DNA from: Sclerotiophoma versabilis
Taxonomy: Eukaryota > Ascomycota > Dothideomycetes > Pleosporales > Didymellaceae
Length of the DNA stretch: 64,000 bases
Direction of reading: 5' to 3'
Assembly (NCBI GenBank): GCA_012274445.1
Contig: JAAROD010000029.1
Span: 434,001-498,000 of the forward strand
The position numbers were made by a program, and so were the translations under genes. Under the pieces are notes generated by a model, which was given only the letters and a program-made list of their open reading frames with translations, ran no database searches and was not told the DNA's origin. Of this stretch, positions 52,983 to 62,905 are shown piece by piece (position 1 is the stretch's first letter; each line of letters opens with the position of its first letter).

Positions 52983-54902
52983 CTATGCCTTCTCCTTCTC
53001 CTTCTCCTTCTCCTTCTTATCGTGGTGGTGCTTGTGCTTTTCCTTCTTGTCGTGCTTGCTCTCTTTCTTCGCGGCGGCTTCGGCCATGAGCTGCTCGAAG
53101 GCCATGAAGTCGCCTTCTTCCTCGGGATCGCGCTCAGCCTGATGATCGTGTCAGTAATCCGATCACAAGTGTTATCGGTGTAAATAAAAAAGAGGCTCAC
53201 CTTCTGGCACATCTCGCCAATAATAACCAACGCATGCGCCCTCTCTATGCGCTTATCCAGCTTAACCTTCTTATCGTTAAGTACCTGGTCGCACACATCT
53301 CTTAGCACGCTCTGAATCTCAAACTTGCTTCCGCGCCACGCGGCGGCCAGGATCTTGCCTGTGACCTTCTTCTCATACTCTGCCTTCTTCTCGTCCGTCC
53401 AGGCCTCGCCGCCCTGCTCTTCCAGCTTCGCCATTTCCTCCATGGTGAGCTGGGCGTCAATGGCGGCACTCATCGTGTTCCATGTGTCCTTGACCAGCGT
53501 GCCCTTGTCCTTGATGCGGCTGAAGAAGCCGGAGATACCAAGGAACTTTTGCGATTTCAGGAACGACGAGGCTTTCATAAGGTATGTGGCGCCGATTGCG
53601 TGCAGGATTTCGAGACCAAAAGATTCCATCTTCAGGTTCTCAATCTCAAGCGCAATCTTGTCCTTGAAGGCCTTGGTGACGTCGTCTCTCTTGTCGGTCT
53701 CGGTCCATAACGAGATGCGCTCGATGAGCTTCTTGGAGAGATTGCTGACGCGCTCGTCGCGGATCTTCTTCCGCTCCAGCTCGTATGCTGCAAGCTCCTC
53801 ACGCTGCTCTTTTGTAAGACCGCCCTTCTTGGCCTTCTCCTTGTTCCTGAGTTCCTTTTCGGCATCGGTCATGTTCGCTGCATCCATGCGAGCGTCCTCC
53901 TCGGTCTTGTCCATGATGGCAGGCCGGATTGGGATACCGCGTGGCTTCGGCGTGCTCGCACCGGACGACGTGCCTGCCGCAGCTGCGGGTGGGACAGCCG
54001 AGGAGGCGTCAGCGGTGGGTTCGACGTACGCTGGGGGTGGTGCGGCATATGCTGGAGGCGCATCGCCGCCCTGTTGAGCCGCAGCACGCTCTGCTGCAGC
54101 TTCTGCCTCCTTCGCTTTGGCGCCGGCACTGGGCTCGGTAGCCTCGGTCGCACTGGCTGCAGGTGCTGTGCCAGTCGTCTGCCCTGCAGCAGTAGAAGCA
54201 GAGCCAGCCGCGGTAGGAGCAGAGCCGGCGGAAGCAGAAGCGGAACCACCGGCGGCAGCTTCTGCGCGTGCAGCTTCGGCCTCGGCGGCCTCCTGCTCCT
54301 CCATCTCCCGCATGGAGATCTCCATGGTCTTGGTGAGGTCCTTCATGAGCGAGATCTCGCCGATCCTGTGCATGTCAGTCTCGCTGTACTAAACCAGCAA
54401 CCACGCAAGAGGTTCCTACCAGTCTACAAACGCCTCTCCACCAAAGATCATAGTGAAGAACTCGGACGGATCCTCTGCCGTAGCGTCAGTTTACTGCAAC
54501 CGCCATGTATTTCCATGGCTGCCTACCAAATCCGCTCTGCGGTACAGCGCCCTCCTTGCCATACTTGTCGTAGTTTGCGCGCAGTTGGTCGTCGCTCAGC
54601 ACCTGATATGCTTCTCCAATCTGCAGTCATATGAGCCCCGCCGTCCTGCAGTGTTGCAGCCGTAGCCCGAGGGCGCTGCAACAGGTGGTCGACGTACCTC
54701 TTGGAACTTGGCGTGTGCAGTCTCGTCGCCGGGGTTCTTGTCTGCTCCGTGTCAGGTGTGCTCGTTGCTGTTGCTATGCAGGATCCGCATGGTTACCAGG
54801 GTGCAGCTTGATCGCAAGTTTGCGGTACGCCTTCTTGATTTCGAGTTCGGTCGCTGTGGGCGTCACGCCCAGGGCGTCGTAGTATGCAGTCTCTACGACC
54901 AT
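52983..54902 (-). CDS. J-domain protein with DnaJ-X domain (Caj1/Djp1 type), 539 aa
   Basis: Six exons: 54902-54797, 54741-54698, 54620-54527, 54474-54420, 54365-53201, 53138-52983 (540 codons). The N-terminus MVVETAYYDALGVTPTATEL begins a class C J domain; the HPD motif (H34-P35-D36) is completed exactly by the first splice (KLHPDKNP). Then EAYQVLSDDQLRANYDKYGK and FFTMIFGGEAFVDWIGEISL. The middle is Ala/Glu/Ser-rich; the DnaJ-X domain starts near residue 200 (LTKEQREELAAYELERKKIR) and includes LEILHAIGATYLMKASSFLK. The C-terminus is lysine-rich (HDKKEKHKHHHDKKEKEKEK). Co-chaperone for Hsp70; Djp1 relatives help mitochondrial and peroxisomal import. Which paralogue this is cannot be told. 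Confidence 0.93.
52988..53018. repeat. CCTTCT run encoding the C-terminal KE repeat
   Basis: About five CCTTCT/TCTCCT units at the extreme 3' end of the J-domain gene, read on the minus strand as alternating Lys-Glu just before the stop codon. Confidence 0.85.
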
Positions 54903-55497
54903 CTTGCAAAAAGAATAACGTGTGGAGGGGAGGGTGAGAAAGTCGGTGGGTTATGTGCAGGCCGTTGGGCTTAGTTGGGATAGGCACGGTCAAAATGTGG
55001 CCGCCTGCACCGCCACTAATTACGTCGTGCGATACTGACTCTTCACATGGCAACGGAACTACGGAACGCACGGCTGGGGGAACAGCAAATATGCCCCTGC
55101 GCTGGTCGTGTCCACAATTTCCACTACGGCCGCGACTGCTGCTTTGCATATCTTCATACTTTCTCATTCCAAACTTTGCTAGATAAGAGAGCTCAGATCT
55201 GTCAAACTTGAGTCCCAACCCCACGTCTCGCCTGAGTTGCATCACTCGTCATGACCATAAATCATGTCAGACCCCAAGATGACCAATCGCCGCCCCATGC
55301 AGACGCCATGCTAGAAATCCAATCCCGTAATCATCATCGATACATGAAAATGCTTTTGGGCAGACCGGGTAGTATATTACGCTCGAGTGCAGCCGGGCTG
55401 TAGACTGCCCTTCAACGTACTGAACAGAGAAATCGCAGAGGCGAGCCTCTGCATCGACTCTCCTTGGAACTCGTCAACTCCACATATCAGCCAATGC
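54903..55497. other. Intergenic, J-domain promoter
   Basis: 595 bp upstream of the J-domain gene and past the eIF4E stop, both minus. No gene recognised. Confidence 0.5.
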
Positions 55498-56375
55498 TTA
55501 GACGGTGAACTTGGCCTTCGCACGGGTGCTACCAGAGTGAGCAGCATCCGTGTGACCAGAGAACTCGACGGGCTCGTTCTCCTTGAGCTGGAGGGCCTGC
55601 TTGAATCGTTTGCCGATCTTCTGGAGTGTCTCCTTGCCCTGCTCTTGTGTCCTGCCCTTGCCCCCCTCGCCGGGAATGGCACGACCGACGGAGCGAGTCC
55701 ACAGACCGATACGGTAGAATCCTCGCCTGACGTTGACGACCACGCCCATGACCTCGTTGTCGTCCTCGTCCTCGAGATTCTCGCCAATAGCAGCGAGCAT
55801 GACGTGGAGCCAGAGCGCGTCGATGTTGATGGCCTTCTTGTCCTTGAACTGGAATGCCCACTTGCCGCCGTGCTTGTTCTGAGAGTCTTCCCACTCAGGG
55901 CGAACACCCCTCTTGAAGAGGTGGTAGTCAGACTTCAGTGCCAGATCAGATGTAGGTGTGATGTTGTTCTAAAGTGCGTTAGCCTCACTGCCCATCACTG
56001 CGATTCCGTGGCACGTACGTAGATGCCCCAAAACTCCTCGACCGAGTCGAATGAGATGACCTCCTTGAGCAGCTCAGCCCAGTTGTCACCCTACACTTGT
56101 TAGTCAGGTTGCTCAACATCCACTGTAACCATCTCACACACCTTGCCGCTTGGGGGCTTGGTGAACCACAGGGTCCATGTGTTCATGAGCGGGTGCTTGA
56201 CGTTGAAGTTCTCAGGGTCGTGGAAGACGGTGCGGACAGCATTGTCATCGGTGGTGGCGTCGGTCGAGGACTTGTCCTGGGCCTCAGACGATGAGTTGCC
56301 GTCAACGGGCGAGATGGGGATTGTGTCCAAGGGGACCTGCTGGGAGGGGTTCGGTGCGGTGGCGACGTCAGCCAT
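55498..56375 (-). CDS. Translation initiation factor eIF4E, 258 aa
   Basis: Cap-binding subunit of eIF4F (yeast Cdc33). Three exons: 56375-56142, 56090-56019, 55968-55498 (259 codons), all in phase 0. The N-terminal ~50 residues are a variable acidic leader. The core starts VKHPLMNTWTLWFTKPPSGK (a cap-region Trp), then GDNWAELLKEVISFDSVEEF and WGIYNNITP across intron 2, RPEWEDSQNKHGGKWAFQFK, ALWLHVMLAAIGENLEDEDD (the second cap-stacking region with the conserved Glu), and VVNVRRGFYRIGLWTRS. The end has FSGHTDAAHSGSTRAKAKFT, with the C-terminal motif of eIF4E. Length, order and the set of tryptophans all fit canonical eIF4E rather than 4EHP. Confidence 0.96.
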
Positions 56376-57134
56376 TGTGGTTGTGGTGGAGGTGTTGGGA
56401 GGCGGCGATAGTGAGTGGTGCTGCGAGTGGCAGACTGATCGTATGCGAGTGCGGAGGTTGGTGGGTGGATCGAGGTGGAGAAGCGGTCGTTGAAGTCGCG
56501 CCGGGCGATTCTTCAAGAATAAGCAGTCGCGGGGGCACTCTGACTAGATTGCTGCAGAGGGTGAGAGCGGTGTATGTGCGGTGAAGCAGTTGCAGTCGGC
56601 GTGTGTGTCTGCTTCATTTTTCGCTTGAACAACGCGGGCGGAAGTTGCGAGCGACGGCGCCAAGCCATTAGTCAGCATCTCCAAACACCATGTGGGAGAA
56701 GACCATTGAAACAGGCCGTTCTCAGGCACGTGTGAACAATGAATGTCTCGAAGTCAGTAGCACAAGCATGCTCATTCTCCTATGCTGCCACAAAAGCGCT
56801 GTCTAAGCAGGCAGGTGTCAAAGTAATAGGAGCAGCTACCCAATATCTACAGGTCTTGGCTGAATTCAGAAGTACAGTGACCATTACAAGTAATTTTAGC
56901 GGGTTTGTAACGCACTTAGATTCACTCCAGAGATCTCCAGGCTTAAGTTCCACACATGAAACTTGCTGCTGCTGCATTCTAGCTTTCATGCAACATGGGA
57001 GCCATTCTGTTGGTGCAAAGTGACAGTTGTTCAAGAAGAGGCATTAGGTTGGATTAGATTCCTGTGTTTACGAAAAAGGTATGTCGCTGCCATTATTATA
57101 CATATGGACATGAAGATAGCTGTTTTCGAGCTGC
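56376..57134. other. Intergenic, eIF4E promoter / ERG9 3' flank
   Basis: 759 bp between two minus-strand genes. No gene recognised. Right part is AT-richer than its surroundings. Confidence 0.5.
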
Positions 57135-58755
57135 TCATAGCTCGCTCTTCTCCGTCACAACCTTTACTGCTTCGACTACTCTGGGCTCTGCCCAACCGAG
57201 CAACTCTCCCAATTGTTGCTTGATCTCGTAGTACGCAATATCGAAACGTGCACCAGCCAGGTAGGCAACAAAGACCTAGAAACGTGTCAGAGAGGGTCTT
57301 CCGTGAAGGGCCTGTCCACCTTACCATGCAGGATGTGATGATGAGCACAGTGATGATGACAGCGGAAGTCATGTAGATGACGTCCCACCTGTCCTCGTAC
57401 GCCTGTTTCTTTGCCTTCTCAGCCTCCTCAACGCTGGCAGGTGACTTCTGGTCAAGCGGCGGCTTCTGTGACGGGAAGATGGACTCGATGAATTGTTCTA
57501 TCTGCAAGGAGTCAGTGGGGTTGTTGCGATCAAGGTGTTCATCTTACCCTTCCAATGGTGACGCTGATCTTCAAGAAGTTGGGGTCGTGTGGGTTGTTCT
57601 TCTTTGCGATCTTGCGACCGTACCGCCTGAACACATCGCAGACCAGCTGAAGATTTTGCGACGACTCGACCATCAACTGGCAGGCTTCGCCCTTGGTGAT
57701 CTTTACGTTCTTCTGGAAGATGTCGTAGTTCTGGAAGCAGGCGTTCAGTGTCGCAATAGCCATGGTTTGTGGGATGGCGCAGAAATTGAACACACTCTGC
57801 TCCCTCAGACCTGCCAGGTAGTACAAACAGTCGTCCGCGCGTGTCAGAGCTGTGTAGATCATCTCGGAACTGCAGTCCAAGGCCTTCTGCTTGTTCTCGG
57901 GCTTGAAGAGGTCCTCGAACTTGTCCACATGTTTGGACCAGATCTCCTTGGGCCAGAATCGTCGGTTGTCGTCCAGATCCTCCTTGATGTCACGAGTGAT
58001 GTTGACCTGCTGGAGGAACTGTCCCATGGACTCCATAAGCTCCGGCCTCTTTAGTAGCGCAGCGTTGGCAAGACCGGCCTCTACGAAAAGGCGGGTCAAT
58101 CCTTCACCGACGAGACCAGCAACGTAATGGCAGTACAGCTCGTAGTCCTTGACAGTGTTGACGCCGACAAGGTTGTGTTCGGCGTTGTTGGCGTAGTCTG
58201 CCATGCCGTTGCCCATGCGCTTAGTGATATCCTTGATGATGTCCCTGTATGCCGGCTTGATGTGCTTGAATTCCTCGATGACCACATTGAATTCGACCAA
58301 CAGCTGCCTGTCCTTCTCGTTCGGTCCGTTTTCGTTGAACGTCCACCCATCCTGCTCCAGAATGTCTTGGAATTTTCGCAAAATCGGCTCCTTCTTCTCG
58401 AGGGGAATGGTCATGTCGTCCTCGACGGTGTCCAGTCCACGCAGGATGAGATAGAACAGTGTGACAGGGACAAGCAGCTCGGGGTGCAGCTCCATGATGA
58501 CGGCCGCAAAACTGCGGCTCGTCAAGTTGAGGAAGTGGAAGCATCGCTTGAGGTTCTCCGAGTCGTTTGCTTCGTTGCGCTCGTGAACGGGGTTGTGCCA
58601 GACTTTCCTGCATGGAGTGTCAACCTTGGGAGAACAGTGAATAGCGCCTGGAAAATCATGTCCAAGTAGCGCAGAAGGCGGCCTTACCACTGGATGATAG
58701 AGCGCAGCTCGTTCGGGTGGAAGGCATAGTAGGCAATGCTCTTGGGCGACACCAT
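57135..58755 (-). CDS. ERG9: Squalene synthase, 481 aa
   Basis: Joins two farnesyl diphosphates into squalene, the first committed step to ergosterol, at the ER. Four exons: 58755-58688, 58607-57548, 57501-57325, 57275-57135 (482 codons). The first exon gives MVSPKSIAYYAFHPNELRSI. Motifs: NLTSRSFAAVIMELHPEL, the first Asp-rich site LRGLDTVEDDMTIP, YCHYVAGLVGEGLTRLF, the second site QQVNITRDIKEDLDDNRRFW, YTALTRADDCLYYLAGLREQ, FCAIPQTMAIATL and GEACQLMVESS. Exon 3 encodes the membrane anchor (VIYMTSAVIITVLIITSCM) and exon 4 a second hydrophobic stretch and the cytosolic tail, an extension seen in filamentous fungi. The length is normal. ERG9 usually responds to sterol level (SREBP, Upc2-like factors); no clear SRE is seen. 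Confidence 0.97.
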
Positions 58756-59773
58756 GATTGCTAGAACTGGAGGAAGCCAGTCGTGTGGAAGTGGATCAGC
58801 GCAGCTTCGTGACGGCTAAGCAATGGTCGTTGGGGGCGGTCCAATGGCTGCAGGGAAGGCGGAAAGTGCGTGAATTCAGCGAAGAAGTCAGGCAGCAGCA
58901 GCGTGAGTTGTCGTGGAGCGCGCAGGAAGAGCAAAATGCGGCCTGTATGGGGGGCTCGCTCGAATGCGCATGGATTGCGGAGCAAGCGTCCGTGCGAGGC
59001 GCATTGACCGCCCATTAGCGCAGCTCCTCTCCCAAGTCGCCCGCATCCAGGGTTCGACCGTCACGGAAACCTTCCCTTTGCCGGGTTTGTGACGGCAGAT
59101 CAATACGAGCTCAACCCTTCCACTCCGCTCCAAGAGCACATGAACGGATTCTCCTCCCCCAATCGATCGCTGCTCGATCGCGTCAATCTCTCTGGTTGAC
59201 AAGCCATGCCAGCATTCTTCCGCCTTGGCTCGAGATCCACCGGCTTTCGCGCGTGCCGTACATTGACTGATTACGGAGGAAACCCAACCGACGTTTCGCG
59301 CCGTCAGCGCTGCTCGTCACGCTGGAGGCAGCCGTGAATTCTATCATGGGTCGCTGCCGGATTCTTGATGCACACTTCAGTGCACTCGGACAGAACATAC
59401 CAGCAGTGCACGATCATCTTGATCGTTGAAAAGTAAAGAGTAGCTTAGCTTAGCTGGGTTCGCTTACTCAAGACGAGGGAGCAGTTGCCGAGCAATCAGG
59501 AGTGAGGCAGACAGACATCAGCACCAGACGGAGCAAGGTTTGTACAAAATCTCGTGCATTGCTGCGAAGACCATATGACCAGACCATACTACATGGCCGA
59601 CCTCAGAATCGAATACTAAACGCTATGCAAAGCAAAAAAACCGTACAGATCTTTAAATGAGTGTGAACACAATCGCCAAACCGACGGCGTAGTGAGAGAT
59701 CCTACTAATACCACTATCCATACAGTTTCTTTCCATTACAATCCATCAAAACAAAAGGTTTACTAGAGAAGCT
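58756..59773. other. Intergenic, ERG9 promoter / WSC gene 3' flank
   Basis: 1,018 bp. Left part is the ERG9 upstream region; right part (59,400-59,773) the 3' flank of the WSC gene, both minus. Short TAGCTTAGCTTAGCT repeat at about 59,442. No gene or RNA gene recognised; a B-box-like string at 59,050 has no matching tRNA fold. Confidence 0.5.
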
Positions 59774-61983
59774 TTACCACAGGCCGAACCACCGTCGCTC
59801 GTTCCGAGCAGCGACGGGGTTGCCGCGGTACCCGTTTCCGCCCTCCCATGGCCTCACGGTAGGCCTAGGCTTCCATGGTCTGCGCGTAGCAGTCGGCCTA
59901 GTCGTTGTTGGGCGAGGGCGAGGTTGGTTGACAACCGGGTTGCCATTGTTAGGCCTGGGCTGAGGTTGAGGACGAGGGCGCGTGGGCCTGTTGCCACCAT
60001 TCGGTGGGTAAGGGCGCGGTGCGTACGGTCCGTTGTAGAAGTAAGGTGAGTCGACACCATCGCCGGCCTCAGAGGGCGGGCGAGTGGGGTAGGTGGGTCG
60101 AGGCAATGGGAGACGGGTCGGAGTGGGCACTGTAGGTGTACCAGGTCCTGTCTCAATCGGAGTGCTAATTGGAGTAGACTCAACTGGAGTAGACACAGGA
60201 GGCTCGATAGGAGTTTCAACTGGACCAGTTCCAATGGGAGTGCTGACTGGAGGAGACTCAACAGGCGGGGTACCCTGCACTGGCGCAGAGAGATAGTCAT
60301 TGTTGAGGTACACACTCATCCTGTTGTCACCACCGCAGCGCTGGCTGTCGTCACCAGTGCAAGGAGTGTTGCAGCCCAGGGGACTGCCATCGAATGGGAC
60401 CGCGCTGTGCTGGAAGGTGTTGCCGCAGCGGCAGTCACTTCCAGACTCGATACCAAAGTACACGTAAGGACCCTCTGGAGCAGTGGTACAGAAGGCCTGG
60501 CAGCTCTCGAGGGTCAGGTTAGTGTTACCGACTTGGACGGGGCCATTGAAGAGACGGGCTCCAGTGCCACCGACAGCATCCTCATAACAGCCAGAGTAGT
60601 TGCCGCGAGGAGTATCGATCACTGTAGGGGCACCAGGAGTCGGTGTTGGTATCGGTGTCTCAATTACAGGAGGTGACTGTGTGGGGCCGGTAGAGCCACC
60701 AGGTGTAGAACCAGGAGTCTCAACAGGGATGGTTGGACCGGTAGAGCCACCAGGTGTAGAACCAGGAGTCTCGACAGGGGTGGTTGGACCGGTAGAGCCA
60801 CCAGGTGTAGAGCCAGGGGTAGAGCCGCCAGGTGTAGAGCCTGGGGTAGAGCCACCAGGTGTAGAGCCTGGAGTCTCAACAGGGATGGTTGGACCGGTAG
60901 AGCCACCAGGTGTGGAGCCAGGGGTAGAGCCGCCAGGTACAGTGACTGGTGCAGTAGGTGTAGAGCCAGGAGTCTCGACAGGGATGGTTGGACCGGTAGA
61001 GCCACCAGGTGTAGAGCCAGGGGTAGAGCCGCCAGGTGTAGAGCCTGGGGTAGAGCCACCAGGTGTAGAGCCTGGAGTCTCGACAGGGATGGTTGGACCG
61101 GTAGAGCCACCAGGTGTGGAGCCAGGGGTAGAGCCGCCAGGTACAGTGACTGGTGCAGTAGGTGTAGAGCCAGGAGTCTCGACAGGGATGGTTGGACCGG
61201 TAGAGCCACCAGGTGTGGAGCCAGGGGTAGAGCCGCCAGGTACAGTGACTGGTGCAGTAGGTGTAGAGCCAGGAGTCTCGACAGGGATGGTTGGACCGGT
61301 AGAGCCACCAGGTGTAGAGCCACCAGCATCAACGGTCTCAGAGCCACCAGGTACAGTGACTGGTGCGGTAGGTGTAGGGCCCGGAGTGCCGGCAGGGTCT
61401 GATGGAGTGGACGGGTCTACAGGCTGTGCGAGGCATTAGTCATGTTCATCAGGTGGGCAGTCTTATTCGTCTCTTGCAAAGCATAGAGCATTCGAGCTAA
61501 AACTTGGAGAGAAATTATACTTACAGGGTTAGGGACAGCGAGATTGAAGAACAGACTCAAACGGTTGGCACCACCACACTCTTGGACACCAGTCGTCGTG
61601 GTACAGGTCGAGTCACACTCTGTCTGGTAAGTCACGACCGGCTCATAGCGGTAGCCGTTACCGCAGCTGCATTCAGTACCACCTTCGATACCGAAGAGTA
61701 TGTAAGGCGCATCAGGGGCGGTGGCGCTAGGATTCGTGCAGAGGTCGCGACAAAGCTCTTGGGTCATTCCGGTCTGGCGAGAGAACCCTGGTCCGTCAAG
61801 AAGACGTCCGGCAAGCGCAGGGCTGGTATCGCTGTCGAAAACACATGCGAGGTATGATCCGCCGACTACATCGACAGTTGGGGCACCAGTGGTCGGGGGA
61901 GTCGAGGAATCTGGAGGAGAGACGACTGGGGTTGTTGGATCCGGAGATGTGACTGGGGTCGAGGGGCTTGGTTGGTTCGGATC
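59774..61983 (-). CDS. WSC-domain cell-wall/secreted protein with repeat linker, 5' end unresolved
   Basis: Two exons resolved: 61983-61525 and 61423-59774, phase 0, about 700 codons. Exon 61983 begins at an AATAG acceptor, because an in-frame stop lies right before it, so at least one upstream exon (start and any signal peptide) is missing from my model. The first WSC domain (YLACVFDSDTSPALAG to CGGANRLSLFF) holds the expected Cys pattern including CSCGNGYRYEP. A Ser/Thr/Pro/Gly linker of ~265 residues made of tandem repeats follows. The second WSC domain begins NYSGCYEDAVGGTGARLFNG and contains GSDCRCGNTF and CTGDDSQRCGGDNRMSVY. The C-terminus is Pro-rich and basic with no TM segment or GPI signal. 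WSC domains bind polysaccharide; a wall-associated, heavily O-mannosylated role is inferred. Confidence 0.8.
60690..61347 (-). repeat. In-frame minisatellite encoding a Pro/Ser/Thr/Gly linker
   Basis: Built from a block reading PGGSTGPTIPVETPGST, alternating with shorter TPGGSTPGS and TPTAPVTVPGGS modules; about eight GPTIPVETP-type modules are seen between the two WSC domains. Copies differ by only a few synonymous bases (for example GTCGAG/GTTGAG, CCT/CCA), so expansion is fairly recent. The frame stays open across the whole array, consistent with selection for a flexible O-glycosylated spacer. Copy number could vary or be collapsed in assembly. Confidence 0.92.
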
Positions 61984-62063
61984 CTATTTGCCTTATCAGC
62001 AAGCTGCTCAATTGCAGTGTACATCAATGCTCTGCGCTCAATGCTCTATGCTCTGCAAAAAGA

Positions 62064-62214
62064 AGCTGTTGGTTAGCATAGCTGTTGATTAGTAGCCTGT
62101 GGTTAGTATGTTAGTACAGCTGGTGGTTAGTAAGACCTGCTAGTTAGTGGTGAGAGCTGCTTGTTAGTAGTGGGAGCTGCTTGTTAGTAGTTAAAGCTAC
62201 TGGTTAGTAACGCT
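62064..62214 (-). repeat. Array of ~8 TACTAAC...CAG units (branch point plus 3' splice motif)
   Basis: Read on the minus strand (the sense of the WSC gene), the unit is about 16-20 bp: TACTAAC, then 3-6 nt, then CAG, then GCT and a few bases. Units begin near 62,214, 62,194, 62,174, 62,154, 62,137, 62,117, 62,096 and 62,079; the first three are spaced by 20 bp and nearly identical (ACTACTAACAAGCAGCT). TACTAAC is the optimal branch-point sequence and CAG the usual acceptor. Read on the plus strand the same core is GTTAGTA, a donor-like string, but no plus-strand gene is here. Confidence 0.85.
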
Positions 62215-62337
62215 GCTTGCTCAGATGCCGAAGCATCCAAGCAAGAGCCGAAAGAGAAGAGACAATTGCCGAATCGCCCATCCGAAATGAGTGGTGGGAG
62301 TGGCCGTTGATTGAAACGAGAAGACCAACCGGAAAGC

Positions 62338-62343
62338 TTTATA
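62338..62343 (-). promoter_or_regulatory. TATA box, probable WSC-gene promoter
   Basis: TATAAA on the minus strand in the context GGGAGTATAAAGC, 57 bp upstream of the ATG at 62,281 and ~350 bp upstream of the first resolvable WSC exon. It is a good consensus in a suitable place, but the start site is unproven. Confidence 0.45.
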
Positions 62344-62905
62344 CTCCCTTGACTTTGCCATCGCTATTCGGCAATGTTTGGAGAATGGAATGCATAACAT
62401 GTCGCCAGGTGACGTTAGTGGGTCGCCTGGAGTTGCCGAGCGCCAAAAGAAGCTCGGAATGTATGGACTTTACCCTATCCAACTGCCAAGGACTACGTAC
62501 CTTGCTTCTTGTTCTCTGATATAGTCATAATGTCGACGCACTACTGAGTGCTTCTGCCACTGATTGTGTCCTTTCTTCATACTCCCATGTCCTCGGCCCT
62601 GGTTGTATTAGCCCAGCCGAAGCTACACGAAATCCCATCATATTTTACTACCCACATTACCTGCTGTTAGTTACATTATTCAGATCTCTTACATGCAGGA
62701 CATGGTATCTCTTGCCCCACTCTACGTTCTTAGCATAATGTGGCGACGAAAGGAGAGCTTGCAGTCGATAAGATGAGGGACTGAATGCAGGCCAGACGGT
62801 TCAAATGTGTGACAAACTATACATTATTGCAATATAGACAATAAGAATAACATAGACAACGCTGCCTAATCATGACGCGTTGCAAAGCAGACGACCCCCA
62901 GAATG

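Larger units (their letters stand above)
61984..62905. other. WSC gene upstream region; 3' flank of GH3 gene
   Basis: 922 bp. It holds, on the minus strand, a TATA box (62,338-62,343), a short ATG-led frame at 62,281 (MGDSAIVSSLSALAWML) that I cannot splice in phase, the branch-point-like array at 62,064-62,214, a pyrimidine tract plus CAG (TTCTTTTTGCAG) at about 62,054-62,065, and the AATAG acceptor at 61,984. The first exon of the WSC gene probably lies here. Confidence 0.5.

Noticed and set aside
57377..58669. Plus-strand frames of 225 and 180 codons opposite ERG9
   Set aside because: Antisense to squalene synthase coding sequence; no independent support.
59040..59070. GGTTCGACC, resembling a tRNA B box
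   Set aside because: No A box at the right distance and no cloverleaf could be drawn. No other tRNA-like sequence was found in the window.
60600..61439. 279-codon plus-strand frame of GVEPPGVEPGV repeats (and a minus-strand frame of LALHLVALPVQP repeats)
   Set aside because: Any tandem repeat with a unit divisible by three stays open in several frames. The frame that joins the two cysteine-rich WSC domains in phase is the real one.
62064..62214. Reading the array on the plus strand as repeated GTTAGTA donors
   Set aside because: No plus-strand gene is recognisable in the area, while the minus strand has a real acceptor and a gene directly downstream.
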